NCBI GenBank assembly: GCA_025531455.1 | Contig: JAMYHL010000079.1 | Coordinates: 62,001 to 126,000 of the forward strand | DNA: 64,000 nt | From: Apiotrichum sp. Y4204 | Taxonomy: Eukaryota; Basidiomycota; Tremellomycetes; Trichosporonales; Trichosporonaceae | Direction: 5' to 3' | Part shown: positions 47,780 through 60,052 of the stretch, piece by piece | Layout: each line of letters begins with the position of its first letter | Position numbering within the stretch: position 1 is the stretch's first letter | The notes under the pieces: model-generated | The model's database searches: none | The model's input: only the letters and a program-made list of their open reading frames with translations | Told to the model about the DNA's origin: nothing | Position numbers and translations under genes: made by a program

Positions 47780-49672
47780 GTTTGTGCTTTGTGCGGGTGT
47801 GTGCGATGGCGAGTGTGGGGAAGAGATCGAAGAGAAGCGTGTCCTGCCAATGCGGTGTGTGCCAGATATAGCCCGCCATCTGCTGGACCATGGTGCTTGC
47901 TATCGGATGTCACCGAGATATCGCGACGAGGGCCATGCGGTCATCGTGCCTGGCGACTACTTAGCAGCGCGTGCGGCGCGTGGACTATTGGGCCCCAGTA
48001 GCCAGTAGCCCACAAACCCTCACTACGACGAACCGTAATGGCGCCTCAGAACAGTCCTCATCCCTTCGGCTTATCAAGCTACCCTCCATGAACGAATTCA
48101 GTCTAGTTGGTATAAACCTCGATGTGCGTGTGCCATAGGGGATTGAGCGCTTAGAGCGATGAGGGTGAGGAGACGAGGTGCTGACAACTGCGTTCTCGCA
48201 TTCATGACTCCTGGGGGAGCAGCTGGTGTACCTCTCCAAGCATTCATAGCTTTGTAGTGGGCTTCCGCTCAGGACCTAAGGAACGACACTCTTCTAATCA
48301 GTCCTCTTGCCTATCGTGAGCGCACATCGCGCATCTATCTAATATACATAAAAGCATGACCTTTGGTATCTGTACTTATGTATAGTACATGTTCCAGCGT
48401 TCGGGAACGGTCACACAGTGCCCATCTGAGCTATCTGGATCTGCAAAGTACTGTACATACAGGGACAGGGACTGCGGTACGGCCGACGAGAACCGGGCAT
48501 CTCGACATGACAAGTTACCCAATTGCCAGATCTCTGTTCCAGATCGCACCATTTTCCTCGCATTTGGAACTCTGGAGTTCAGCGTTATGTTGTTACTCAC
48601 ACAGGTCGATTGCCGCTAACTTCACAGGTCACTCACCCCCCTGTTACAGGTAACATGAATGTACAGGAGCACCACTCGGAGCTCCATACCTGTCCGATGT
48701 GGTCAATGTCCTCCAGAGATACATCTATCGACTGCTTTCGCGCTTGCTGTCCTCATTGATTTCTATCCCAGCCCCCTCAGTCGGACAGCTATGTGGTTTT
48801 GAGGACACCGCCTCTCTGCGCAGGTCGCAGCCTTCGCGTCGGTCGATACAGCCCAGTTTACCATCAACGCGTCATGTACCGAGCCGCACATTCGACTGTC
48901 CAATCTACACTGTCTGTGTCATCGATCCAAACCTCAACGGGACGCAGAACGAGCGCTCCTCTTGGCCTTCTTGTTCTTTGTTCCGAGGTCGCCTTGGCCT
49001 TGTCCAAACATGTTCTGGCATCAGCCTCCGGGCAGCTTCCCTGACCCGGAGATGACTCTCCACCCGTCCTGGGTCATAGTCAGAGGCCCTAGTTCGGAGT
49101 CAGTCGAAGGCCGCGGCTTTGGAGAGTAGATGAGTAATGGTCTGTGACAGGAACGATCCTCGGTCCGCTGACCGGCTAACGCCTCGCTCGCTCTCGGTTC
49201 TTGAGTTCTTTTCGCCAGCTGGCGTTGACCACGACGTCGCAATCTGGCATGAGCTTCTGTAAGCGATTGACTGTCCATGCATAGTCGTAATTCGTTGTTC
49301 GTTCCGTTTCTAATACCACTTGCAGTCGCTGTGAGCTCACTCCCACCCCTTGGCCCACGCTCCATGCAGCACGGACACGGACATGGCATGGCGACAAACC
49401 CAGACAGACTAGATAGGAAAATGTGTTACAGAAGCCAGCGCGCCGGTGGGGACCCGGAGGGTAGGTTGCATGCTGCAGTGATGATGTGGCCGAGACGTGG
49501 ATAGGGCCGAGTCGTACAGTGTGATGAATATGTCCTTGTTGAGCCTCAATAACAGGTCGATACGTTTTTACACTAAAGTGAAGTGGCCTCCGAGTGATAC
49601 ACCTGGAGCTGCACACACACCGAAGGAATGTGTCGACTCAAAACAGGTGGCGTGAGGAGGGTGTGGCACCGG
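47780..49672. other. Intergenic, 1.9 kb
   Basis: Begins with the carboxypeptidase promoter (on the minus strand). No frame shows coding character. It also holds the 3' flank of the coiled-coil protein gene. Confidence 0.5.
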
Positions 49673-52600
49673 TTACCGGCCGCCGTGGCTGAGACGGTCC
49701 TCGAGGGAGCGCAGGCGATCGCGCAGCTCATCAATCTCACGGCGCTCGGCACTCTGGGCGCGGTCAACCTCGTAACGAACCATCTCCTTGAGAGAATCGG
49801 CCGACTGTTGCAGCGAGCTCAGCAACGAGTTGGCCTGAGCCGCCGTCTGCTTGAACTCGCTCGTGGCCGCCATCTGGTTCGAGTAAGCCTGGTCTGCACG
49901 GTGTGTCATGTCCTGCAGCTGGTAGCGCAGCTGGTCAACGGACGACAACATGTCGTACAGTTGGTTGAAAGGCGCCAGGAACTGGTCCCGCATGTGGGGT
50001 GGCGAGGGACTCAACGAGTAGCCATTCGCGCGGTGAACGCCATTCGAAGGGCGTCCCGACGATGGTCCTGCAACATGCTGGGGGCCCGGCCCATGGGGCG
50101 ATGGCGGGTAGCCGCGGCTTGAGTGCGCACTGTGGTGCGACGGCAGGCCTGGAGCAGCAGGGGCAAAGGTACGACGATCAGCCGTACCGGGCTGCCTGGC
50201 TGAGCGTGGGTCTGGGGCGTATCGCGGATCCTGCGAACGGGGCGCATTGACAGCGGCAGACGACAGGGAGGCGGTAGAACGGTGGGAGTGCTGCGGCGGC
50301 GGCGGTTGTTGCTGCTGCTGTTGCTGCTGCTGCTGATAGTAAGGCTGCTGCTGCCGGGCAAACGTGTTTTCGTGGCTGGGACGCATGCTTCCCGTGCGTG
50401 GATCCATGGCAGGGTGAGCCGAGTGCGGGTGATAGTGCATGGGAGGGAGTATGTGCTGGGGCATGGCCGTCTGCGAGCCCGAGGGAGGTTCGCGCGGCGA
50501 CTGCTGCTGAGAAGCAAGTCCCTGATTGAGTGGTGCGCTCTTGGAGCCAGGAACGACATCCTTGTCCGTTGCTGTTGTCACGATAGTCATTCCGGCGACC
50601 TTGTCACGCGTCTTCTCGCGACGGGCGCCAACACCTCCACGCTTGTCCGTTTCCTTGGGCGTCCAGCCCTTGAAGGTAAGCTCGCGAGGCGTCGTAGGCT
50701 GGCTGGCTGCCATCTCCTTTCGCCGCTGCGCAATCAGGGCCTGCTGCTGCTCCTTGATGCTAATCGTGTCCCGTACCTGGAATGTTAGACAGTGTGGACA
50801 CGACTATACTTACAGTCTTCAACTGCTCCTCGTCGATACTCTTAAAGTCGTAGCCCATGACAACTGGTGAAGGGATGGGACGGTCTGTCCCGTCTTCCCT
50901 GCGCGCTTCACGCGACGCAGCAAATCCAATTGGCTTGATGGGAGCGAGGGAGGGGCGCGGCTTGGACTGGGACTCGGACGACGGCGAGGGCCCAGATCCC
51001 GAACCTTTTGATGGCGAGTCACCGCTCTGGCGACCACTTCCACTTGGCCGCGCCAGTCGGCTACGTTTCTCGGGACGATCGTCGTCACTGTTGGGTGAAG
51101 TCATGACATGAAGTGGGTGAGGGACAAGAATGAAGAATGAAATTGACGTGTCAGCTACAACCACGAAACGTCCGAATAGGCGCAGCCACGGCGCACAGTG
51201 TGTTCGACGCCACATCGCTGGGCGCCCAAACGGCATCCTGTGCGCCTCTTTGGCTCTCAGACACCCACTGTTCATCGCGTTCACGGCCTTTGCCTTTCCG
51301 GCGGTCCTCGCGGTCGTCGTCGCGGGGTCCCGAGGCCGATGGTGAGCGGCTCGGTGCCGGCGGAGTGGCATTCGGGAGGGGATCACGGAGGGAGGATGTG
51401 CTGTGGAGCGAAGTTGGGGAAATCAGAGGCGATCGGACAGTCATATGAAGGGGGCGAGCCGATGTCAAACGAAAGGGATAGGTTGGCGAGGTGGGAGAAA
51501 CGATGGGCGTGCCGGACATGCGGGGGTTGTCGCGAGGCGTCATTGAAGTTACCAGATTGATCGTTGACAAGTAGAGAGAAATGGGAAAAAGTGTCGGGAA
51601 TCAGAGCGATGGGACCCAAGAATGATGTCGGCGGAACAATGGCCATGGGACGAAAAGGCAGCGACGACAACAATGACGTTCAGAGGGCAGTAAGTTGGCG
51701 GAGGCGGCGTGTTCGCGTATTCAATGGCAGGGAGAGCACAGAGTATATGCAACACAGGTAATGGGGCAGAAATTGTGGCGGTGGCAGAGACGTGGGTGGA
51801 TAGGAGGCGTCAGGGGGCGTTAACAAGAGGATGGGACAAAAGGGAAAGACGGCGTCAGCAATCATGTATCAGGTGTGCGTGTGGAGACAAGAGAGCAGAG
51901 CAGCAAAAAAAGAAGCAGAGCACGGCAAAACGAGACTGTCGAGACAATGGCGGTAGGAATGGAAGATGGTGGTGTGAGATTGGTCTCCAACGAGATCCAC
52001 TAGTCCGCATGCGGACACACACACAGGGGAGCATGCACACAGACAGAAACGAGACTCATGACAGAACAGATCTCTCTGCAACAATGGTGGCAACGAAGAC
52101 TCTGTGTCTGGATCATTGTCGCCAATGCGACCACCCCCTTGATGACAGCCTCCCATCTTCCATCACAAGTGAAGAGTCGCAGGCAGGCAGGCACCTCCCA
52201 GCTGGAGAAGCAACAGCAATGAAAGACCAGGTCTGTGCGGTAAAGGTCCAGGCCGCTTGAACCTTTGGAGTCCCCATATTCCAGACTGGGCCGGTCCTGA
52301 ACGGACGCCAAGTTGCTTATCAGCACATGCACACATCTCGCCATGCATCCATGGCTCCTGGCTGGCTGCATGGGTTCGCGTGTGTGCGTGGGTGGAAAAG
52401 GACACGCGGCAAGAAGAGCGAGGGTGGCAGAGTGGGGCAAACGACAGGTGTGTGACAATGTGGTAAAACGGGGCGGCGCCATGGTCGCGACAGGCACGTC
52501 AGGCCGTAGCGAGTCGGCGTCAGGGCGACATGGCCGACGGAGCGCAACCGTGTCCTTGTGGGCGAGGGACATGCACCAGCATTCGCTCGCCATCTGGCTA

Positions 52601-52854
52601 GGATTGTCGCCACGTCCCCGTTGGCTTACACACTGGGCGGACAAGTCCAGATGTGAGCCTACACGAGATCGTGACTGCCGTTTCGTGTGACTAGGTCATT
52701 GCCGGCACCGCATTGCCCGATCCGGCTTCCCATCCCCATCCAAACTCTCGGCGTCTGTCACGAAAACAACAATAGAAATATGGGGACTTGGAACTCACGG
52801 ATGCATGGCCGAGCCGTAGTCGAACCGGCTGCGAACGGGGCTGATGGCCGTCAT
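49673..52854 (-). CDS. Unrecognised low-complexity/coiled-coil protein, probable regulator
   Basis: Proposed exons are 52799-52854 (MTAISPVRSRFDYGSAMH), 51269-51400, 50814-51087 and 49673-50776, about 521 aa. All junctions are GT-AG and in phase, including a 1.4-kb first intron. An alternative is a start at 51103 (MTSPNSDDDRPEKRS). I do not recognise the family. The N-terminal third is Ser/Pro/Arg/Asp-rich with SP sites and a basic EKRSRL. A conserved-looking segment reads YDFKSIDEEQLKTV then DTISIKEQQQALIAQRRKEM and PRELTFKGWTP. A Pro/Gln/His-rich stretch with a run of about 10 Gln follows. The last 110 residues are a predicted coiled coil ending RDRLRSLEDRLS. The long first intron and CT-rich leader suggest a regulated nuclear protein; that is inference. 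Confidence 0.6.
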
Positions 52855-54120
52855 GAAAGTTGAAGCCAGGTTGTGCAGATGGTAAAGTGAAAAGGAGGTA
52901 GATGCCGTCCCTAAACAGATATCACCGACACTGAGCTGATGAGGTCGAAGCAGATGCTGGAGCGTGTGGAGCGCAAGTGAAACCTGCGGACGAGGGCGGT
53001 GTGATCAGAAGGTGATTGCGGAGTGGGGTGCAATATCCAACGTCGCAATGTCTGTTTCTTCAGATGTCAAGTCGCGATGCCAGCCGGAGTCAGATGTCAC
53101 TGTACGTGTGTCGTGTGTCACGAGCTTTCCGATTGTGTGTGTGTGTGTAGGAGGATGTGGATAAGAAGAGGGTCGAAGTGTGGTAGACAGAAACAAGATG
53201 AGGTCCGTGCGTCGTTACAGACTCGAGTTGATGTGGTGGTCACCAAGATGCGCGGGTTGGCGGTGCACGGGATCGGGAAGGGAAAGAATCGAGCTCTCCG
53301 ACGCCTTCAGTTTGTCGACGCGGGTTATGAGTTCTTGGCAGCAATGCCTAGGGAGCGAAATGTGAATGTCCCGTTGCTGAAAGCTGGGAGGATGGGGGTG
53401 GGGGAGCTGGGGGGTGAGGTGAGAGGTGGTCGTTTAATCTTTCGACCCTGGGCGATGCACAGACAACGCAACAAGGGAAAAAGGACGGCGGGTGAGATGG
53501 TAAACAACAAGTGCGGGGAGGAGTGGGGAGTGGGTTGCGAGTCCGGTGCTGAGTTTGCGGCCGACTGAAGTGAAGAGAGGATGCAAGGCGATAGCGAGTG
53601 GATCGCGCAGACGGACTTGTGGATGAGATGGATGTTGAGGAGGATGAGATCGGGCGGATTGAGAGAGAGAGGAAGACTGGGGGGATGGGTGAGGATGGCG
53701 GGGGAGGATGTGTTGGGTGAGTTTGGGTGTGTTGTCGAGAAGAGAGTGTGAGAGAGGGGAGTATGCAGTCGGGCGGATATTGGGATTGTGGGATTATTGG
53801 GATGTACACATCAGGGGGAAAGGGGGGGAGAGAGGGGGGGGGAAGGATGCGGAAGAGGGAAGGACGGGCAAAAAGCAGGGAAGTGAAAGCCAGGGCAGGG
53901 AGGGAGGGAGGAAGGGAGAGGGACAGGGGAGGAGAATGCACACTACCAAATTTCGATTGGATTGGGGCAAATGTGAGGCAGAGGGGGTGAAGGACTAGGG
54001 CGGGAGAGCAGAGGAGAAAATCACTAAGCTGAGAGAGAGACTTTTTGCAACCTGGAACACTAGGAAAAAGAAGCAAGGGGGTGGTGGAAGGAAAAAGGAA
54101 GAGGAAGGATCAGCATGAGA
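52855..54120 (-). promoter_or_regulatory. Long pyrimidine-rich leader/promoter of the coiled-coil protein gene
   Basis: On the minus strand 53350-54120 is almost pure CT with CCCTCC and CTTCC blocks, as in other leaders here but much longer. A 242-aa frame inside it is Pro/Ser low-complexity and not credible as protein. A GT run is at 53135-53150. Confidence 0.4.
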
Positions 54121-54903
54121 GCAAGAGAAGGTTGGGCTGAGTGGGTTGAGGCGGCAAAAGGGGAGCGGAGTGAGAAGAGTGAGATACTGGGCACGCGCGT
54201 TGGAGGGGGGGCAGACGCTAGTACGCTAGAGGGCCAGAGGGCGACCCTTTAGACACTGTGACACGGTTGAAGGGCGGTAGCCGCGTAGCAGAGGAAAAAG
54301 GCACCCAGCCCCAGGGCCCGACAAAAAGGTCGGGTAGCAAAGCCAAAACTTCCTTCCAACACTTTTCCTCGTAATGCTCGTCATAACCTGCAAGCTGCAA
54401 GGCCTAATCTGAATCTGATCAATCTGACAATGACTGACAGGTTGCATGGCACGTTGCCACGTTACGCGACAGACAAAAAGACAAAAGCATGAGTGCCGTC
54501 TTCAAACACCATTCTGCATGCAATGTACCTGGGAGCGGTATGCAACAGCTCGAAGAGATTCCATAGCGTAGCACACCGGGATGCGAGCGGGACTCTCGAA
54601 AAGAACCAGTCATTATTCGTCATTCACAACGCTGCGTGAAGAGCATAAACAACAGGGTAATATTATAATATTATATTCGTTACATTGGATGGAAGGGAAG
54701 AGTCACAGGGCGCCAGGGAGAAAGGTAGGAAAACCCGCAGGGGGCGAAGCTAGCTTGGGCTGGGCACACCCGTGTGCACCCACGCCCAAATACATGAAAA
54801 ATCTCCTACTAGCCAACCAGAGACCTGATCCCTTTTCAGCTGTCCTGGATCCTTTGGATTCTCCTGGTCGGCGCTGGATATTTTGGGTTTTTTTCTCTGG
54901 TCT

Positions 54904-54934
<31 letters not shown>

Positions 54935-57900
54935 CTTCTTTTGCCTTACCATTCCGGGAGCGGCTGTTGCATCAATAGGTAATAAACTGAGATTATATGA
55001 TCGTCGGGATGCAGATCCCATGAGCAATGAATGCAAGGAATCAGGAGCAGGATCCGCTAAAGAGCGAGGATCGTGCCGTTCCGAAAGGGAACCAACGCTT
55101 AACAACGGAAAGGACGATCCCCGTTTGAGCTCGTCTTGGGTCTCGCCGAATGCAGCTCGTTGTTCTCTCGGGCCGGGGGGAGGGGAGGGAAGGGAGGGGA
55201 AAGGGGGGGAATCGACCCGGTGATCTGGGCACAAGAACCCCGGGGCGATCACCGATGGTACCGACGGTACCGATGCGGATCCTCAGGGCACAAGGCACCA
55301 TGCAACCGTAACACAACACTAGCCTCGAGCACAGCAGCGTCGCCGCCTGAAATGCAGCAAGGAACGGCGCGAGCTCTGCAGCGCTCGGAGGCGGCGTTGG
55401 CATTGGTGTCGAACGGGGTGCAGCACGAATCGTTACTCCGCCAAGGTGAGTGGCTGCTTCAAGGTGCGGACGTGCGAGTGAGTGGAGCACGAGTGAGCTA
55501 AATCAGTCGAGATCTTTTAAATTGATGCACAGCGAGCTCGCAGCTCTGGCCAGTAACGGGGATAGGAGGACGCCACCAATGGATGACAGGAACTAGCTGC
55601 AGGCAGCGAGTGACAGCATTGGCAGGTGTTCGGCGTTCCAGGAACACGGGCAGCAGCGGGGGGCGCGGCAGCGGTGAGCGGGAGACCAGCAGACAAACAG
55701 CCGGGCACGACGAGACTCCTCCCGAGGTACCTGCACACCCGTGAGCCTTGCGACCCCGCCGCATGGCTGCATCACCGTCGCGTTGGGTTCCTCCGAGGAG
55801 ACGAGCCGCAAGCGCAGGAATTTGAAACGCTGCACCGAACGGCCTTCAGTCCGCACGCTAGTTTGCCAGCGCTCGTTCGATTTCGACTACTACCGTGGGG
55901 TGGGGCGTGGATTGCGTCCCCTATTCATTGGATGCGGGTGCAATCTCGTGTCATATCCTGTGCTTTCCTGGATCCACCAGGCCGGCCCAGCCCCGTAGTG
56001 CACTTTCAGGTGCGACATGATGAAATAGACTGTAAAGCCTAGAGCCTAGGTGGTGGGTGTCAGTGTGGAGCGACGAGGATCCTGAGGCACCAGGTGGGTG
56101 AAAGAGCTCCGTAGCGCGGTAGATTGGCAGCCGGGGCGTGGAGCAGTGGAAACTGTAGACTATTGTGTGAGTGGAAACTTATTGTATCACCACTAAAAAT
56201 TGTGGAACAGGAGCAAACTAGCGCGCTAGCGCGCCATGAGCGCAATCAGCTGCCTCCCGAAAGAGGGAATGTCAGAATGTCAGAATGTCGGATATGCCAT
56301 GTCGCGTGGAATGGTGGGCGTCGAGAGCGGTGCACTCCGCAAGCTAAAACTGTTTCCCTCATTATAATATCTGGGATATCGGGCCCTTGTGGGGAATGGG
56401 ATTACCACAGCGAAACATCGAAACACGGCACCTGAGTCCACTTGCGTGCCAGAGCATGATGTCATGCGACCGCTTCCGGAATGTATGCGGAATGCTGCCT
56501 GGAATGATACGATATCTGGGCCTGGCTAGCTGCCTCACAGTGCGGTACCGAGCAATATCGGAACGCGGGATACCATGCGGTGTGGGCAGATGACCGCCGC
56601 TCTCACTTGTGAAGGTTTTAGAAACTGTCCTCATGTCGACCATCGGACCCTCCGTGGTACGTGCCGTCGTCTTCTCTAGCCTTTCGGTCCGTGTCCTCGT
56701 GTGCACCCTACCCTGCCCAGCTCCACCCATCCGCGCGGCAAAGTGGAACAAGGCCCACCGGAACGGAATAGAACCACCCACAGAAGATAGCCCAGGGCTC
56801 GGGAAGCCGGGAGCGGGAGCCGACTGCCCGGATGCCCGGAACCGACATTCACCTGCGCGCTAGGCTGCCCTGCAATGTACGAGAACGTCGGGTATAGGCG
56901 GCCTCTTGTCCACAGAGACACAGAGATTGGGATTGGAATTGGGATTGTCAAACGCGATGCTGGTCACGAGGTCGGAGGGTGGAGTGACACATGGCCTTTT
57001 TGTACATAATGTTCGTGTTTCGGGGTAAGCTCCATCCTTGAGCCCTGTGCACATGGCCTGTGTATCCATACCGCCCGGAGCATTTCCGTTCAGACGTCCC
57101 GGCGTTGTACCGCCTGCCAGCATGTGTGATTGGAATGTGGCTCCACCCGAGGGCACGCCGTGGCTGAAACGCTGAGACACAAAAACGCCGGATCAGGAGG
57201 AGGGAGAGACACATGAGGATAGAGAACCACGCTCGAGACACTGTTGTACATTGTTCATTGTATACACAAGTTCTCTCCAGTGTCTCGCCAACTTGCCAGC
57301 TCCGACGGAGGTTGTCACACGCAGCGTCGGAGACGTATGTGGCGCCATGCGAACCTGCGAGTGACTCACTGTGGCTGCCTCCCTATGTCCGAGACTGCGG
57401 ACGCCGAAGTGTGGAATTGTGGACGGTTGCGTCATGCGCCGAGACGCGCGAAACAGTTTAACAGAGGTGGGGCATTCTATTCCTTCAGCCTGACCCTGCT
57501 CCTCCAGGGCACCGGGGTGGGGGCTAGTTTCATAGCCTCTCCCATGCCTGAGTCTCTCACTTTGACCCTATGCGGTCTGCAGTACGCATTCGTTCAGTCA
57601 GTGAGACAGCGACAGGCACTTGAACTTTCCACTCCTTCGCAGCGCAGGGAACAACCTGATTCCCTTTGAGAATTTGAGGACGTCGGTCCCTGATGGGAGC
57701 GACGAGTCTGGAGTGCTGACCGGGACATCCTCAACGCGGATCATTGTCATCAGTTGCTCAGTTCGTGCAGTACAGTAGATGTGGCAGTGTGGCACTCTGC
57801 ACTTGGTGACTAACTGTCACGCTGCCGAGGCACACAATGTACGGAAGAAGGGCTCGGTGCTCGGAAAGGAACCGGACAGCGGGCGGTAGCGCCGATCTCG

Positions 57901-58043
57901 GTTCCCCTGTGGTGGTCGTTGATGAAGCTTGTTGCTTAGAAATGATAAAGGTTAGTCCAGGTCGCAGCACTCAATCCACAGTTCCATTCATATCATCGAA
58001 ATTATAGTACAGTGCACATCTATCACTTGGGCTCGTCTTGGAA
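54121..58043. other. Gene-poor region, 3.9 kb
   Basis: No coding gene supported on either strand. Contents are an AT palindromic patch near 54656-54676, the poly-T run at 54907-54934, a possible imperfect hairpin at 55068-55120 (GGATCGT/ACGATCC outer stem enclosing GTTCC/GGAAC), and scattered near-repeats of GGTACCGA at about 55256-55270. Frames up to 141 aa lack motifs. Confidence 0.5.
54907..54934. repeat. 28-nt poly-T run
   Basis: Uninterrupted T, flanked by CT-rich sequence on the left and CTTCTTTTGCC on the right. Read on the minus strand it is a poly-A run, but I see no reverse-transcribed gene copy upstream of it. Confidence 0.95.
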
Positions 58044-60052
58044 TCACGCGTGCTCAACAGGCCTCTTCTCGGATTCACTTATGCGCGGCGCCTTCTCCAC
58101 ATCCGCAACCTTATCAGCATCTGAGGTGCCGGCCTCCATTGCCTCCCTGCGCGCGCGTTCCTCGGCAGCGGTGGGCATCTTGGAGTTACGGATGATGAGC
58201 GCGCCGACGAGGCCGAGTATGCCGAGCGGCACGCCGATTATGTACACGAGGCGCAGGGTCTCAGTGTACGCGTTCAGGACAGCTGGGCGGAGCGCTTCTG
58301 GGACCTTGGACCAGACTGCGCCGGCGTCGTTTACGACCGCGTGCACGAGCGGTTCGGGGAGCTCGGGGACGTACTTGTGCAGGTTCTTCTGGATCATGTT
58401 CTCGAATACCACACCGCCAAGCGAGATGCCTATGATGCGGCCTGCAAAGCCCAGGAACGTGCCTGCGCCGACGCCCATGGAGATGAGGTGCGGCTCGGAG
58501 CGCAGGTCGAACTGGATGGCGAGCATCGAGTTTTGCAGGCACAGCGCAATGCCGATACCGAGGATCACCTGGTAGCCGTACACGTGTCCGATAGACGTGC
58601 CGTACTTGACGGAATAGAGGAGGCCGGATCCGAGGATGAGGAAGCACGGCCCGGCGACGATGATCCACTTGAAGCGGCCTAGCTTTGGGATCATTTTCGC
58701 CGAGAACATCATGAAGAAGATTTGCACCAGAATGAGCGGGAGGAGGCGGACGCCCGCGCCCGTGGCCGAGAAGTGCCAGACGGCTTGCAGGTCGAGGGAG
58801 AGCTGGAGTCAGTGGTGCACGCACTTGGGAGAGGGTATAAGCTGGATCACTCACATAGTAGACAACAAGCATGAAGACGGCGAAGATGAATGCGAGGCAG
58901 ATACTCGAGCCGGCGATGGTGCGGCGGCGGAGGAGGTAGAGCTTGAGCATCTGGCGTTCTGAGCCGAGGAACATCTCCCACGCGATGAAGATGACGGGAA
59001 GGACGCCAGTGAGGACGAGCATGGCAATAACTCCGCCATCGCTCCATTTGCGCGTGACGCCGCCCCACTGGAGAGAGAGGATGAGGCAGACGGCCCAGCC
59101 CATTGAGATTGTCGCGCCGACCCAGTCGCACCGCAGAAACTGCCACAACATCTCAGTGCTGTATCCCTTGTAAGTGTCCCTGCGGCCGAGCGGGGGCATG
59201 TTGGGCTGGAAGAGTAGAAGGGCGACCAGCGCGAGACCGCCAACGGGGAGGTTGATGTAGAAGCACCAGCGCCATGAGACATGATCGGCAAACGCGCCGC
59301 CGATCAGCGGGCCGAGGACCGACGCCAGGCCAAAACACACGCCCTGTGGTGTCAGCTCGGAGGTAGAGGAGAGCTATTGAGCGGGACTCACAATAAGCGC
59401 CAGGTATTGAGCGCGGTCATGAAGCGGGGTGATTTCAGCAATCACCACCATGCCGCCCGAGAAGATTCCCGCGGCACCGGCGCCTGCGAGGGCGCGCCCG
59501 AAGATGAGAACCTCCATGTTCGGCGCGACGCCACACACGAGCGAGCCCATCTCGAATATAAAGACGGCGAACATGATGACATGCTTGGAGGGGAATATCT
59601 CGAGAAACTGCGAGTAGATGAGGACAAAAGCAAAGAGCGGAAGGCTGGGGTTAGTCACTATCATCCCAACAGTTGCTGCCGTGAAAAACTCACAAAAAAC
59701 CGGATGCGAGCCACGGGAGCTGGCTGAGCGAGTTGAACTGCACGGTGATCTTGGGGATGGCGGTAGCGACGATGAGCTGGTCGAGCGCGAAGAGGAACAC
59801 GGAAGTCATGAGGGAGGCCATGACGGCCCAGAAGCGCCAGGTGGGGAGGGCGAGCGCTGCGCCGTCGCGCTTGTTCTTCTTGGCTCCGAGGGCAGTCTCG
59901 CGGGACTGCCCGCCAGTGGCGGGTGTCCTCGCCTCAACATCGGTGGCTGCGGCGTCGGAGCGCGCGCGCGACTTGTCGGACGCCAGGGAGTTTGTGCGCG
60001 ACATCTTGGCGTGCCCGGCTAGTGTCGGGGTGGAACCAGTGTCACCATTCAT
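58044..60052 (-). CDS. Major facilitator superfamily multidrug/proton antiporter (DHA2, 14-TMS type)
   Basis: Minus-strand exons 59694-60052, 59392-59644, 58855-59343 and 58044-58802 give 619 aa. The cytosolic N-terminus of about 70 residues is Ser/Arg-rich. Membrane helices begin at [20 protein letters not shown]. The DHA family pattern is visible: [13 protein letters not shown] in helix 1 and the antiporter motif C in [20 protein letters not shown] followed by [29 protein letters not shown] lies between. The number of hydrophobic segments fits 14 helices. A charged tail ends SEKRPVEHA. Members export drugs, toxins or siderophores; the substrate cannot be told, and no biosynthetic cluster surrounds the gene. 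Confidence 0.9.

Noticed and set aside
51151..51570. Whole 139-aa frame as a separate gene
   Set aside because: Only its middle (51269-51400) splices in phase with neighbours; it is treated as an exon of the coiled-coil gene.
53348..54076. 242-aa Pro/Ser frame in the CT-rich tract
   Set aside because: Pure low-complexity translation of a pyrimidine tract.
54907..54934. Retrocopy with poly-A tail on the minus strand
   Set aside because: No intronless gene copy or target-site duplication visible next to the run.
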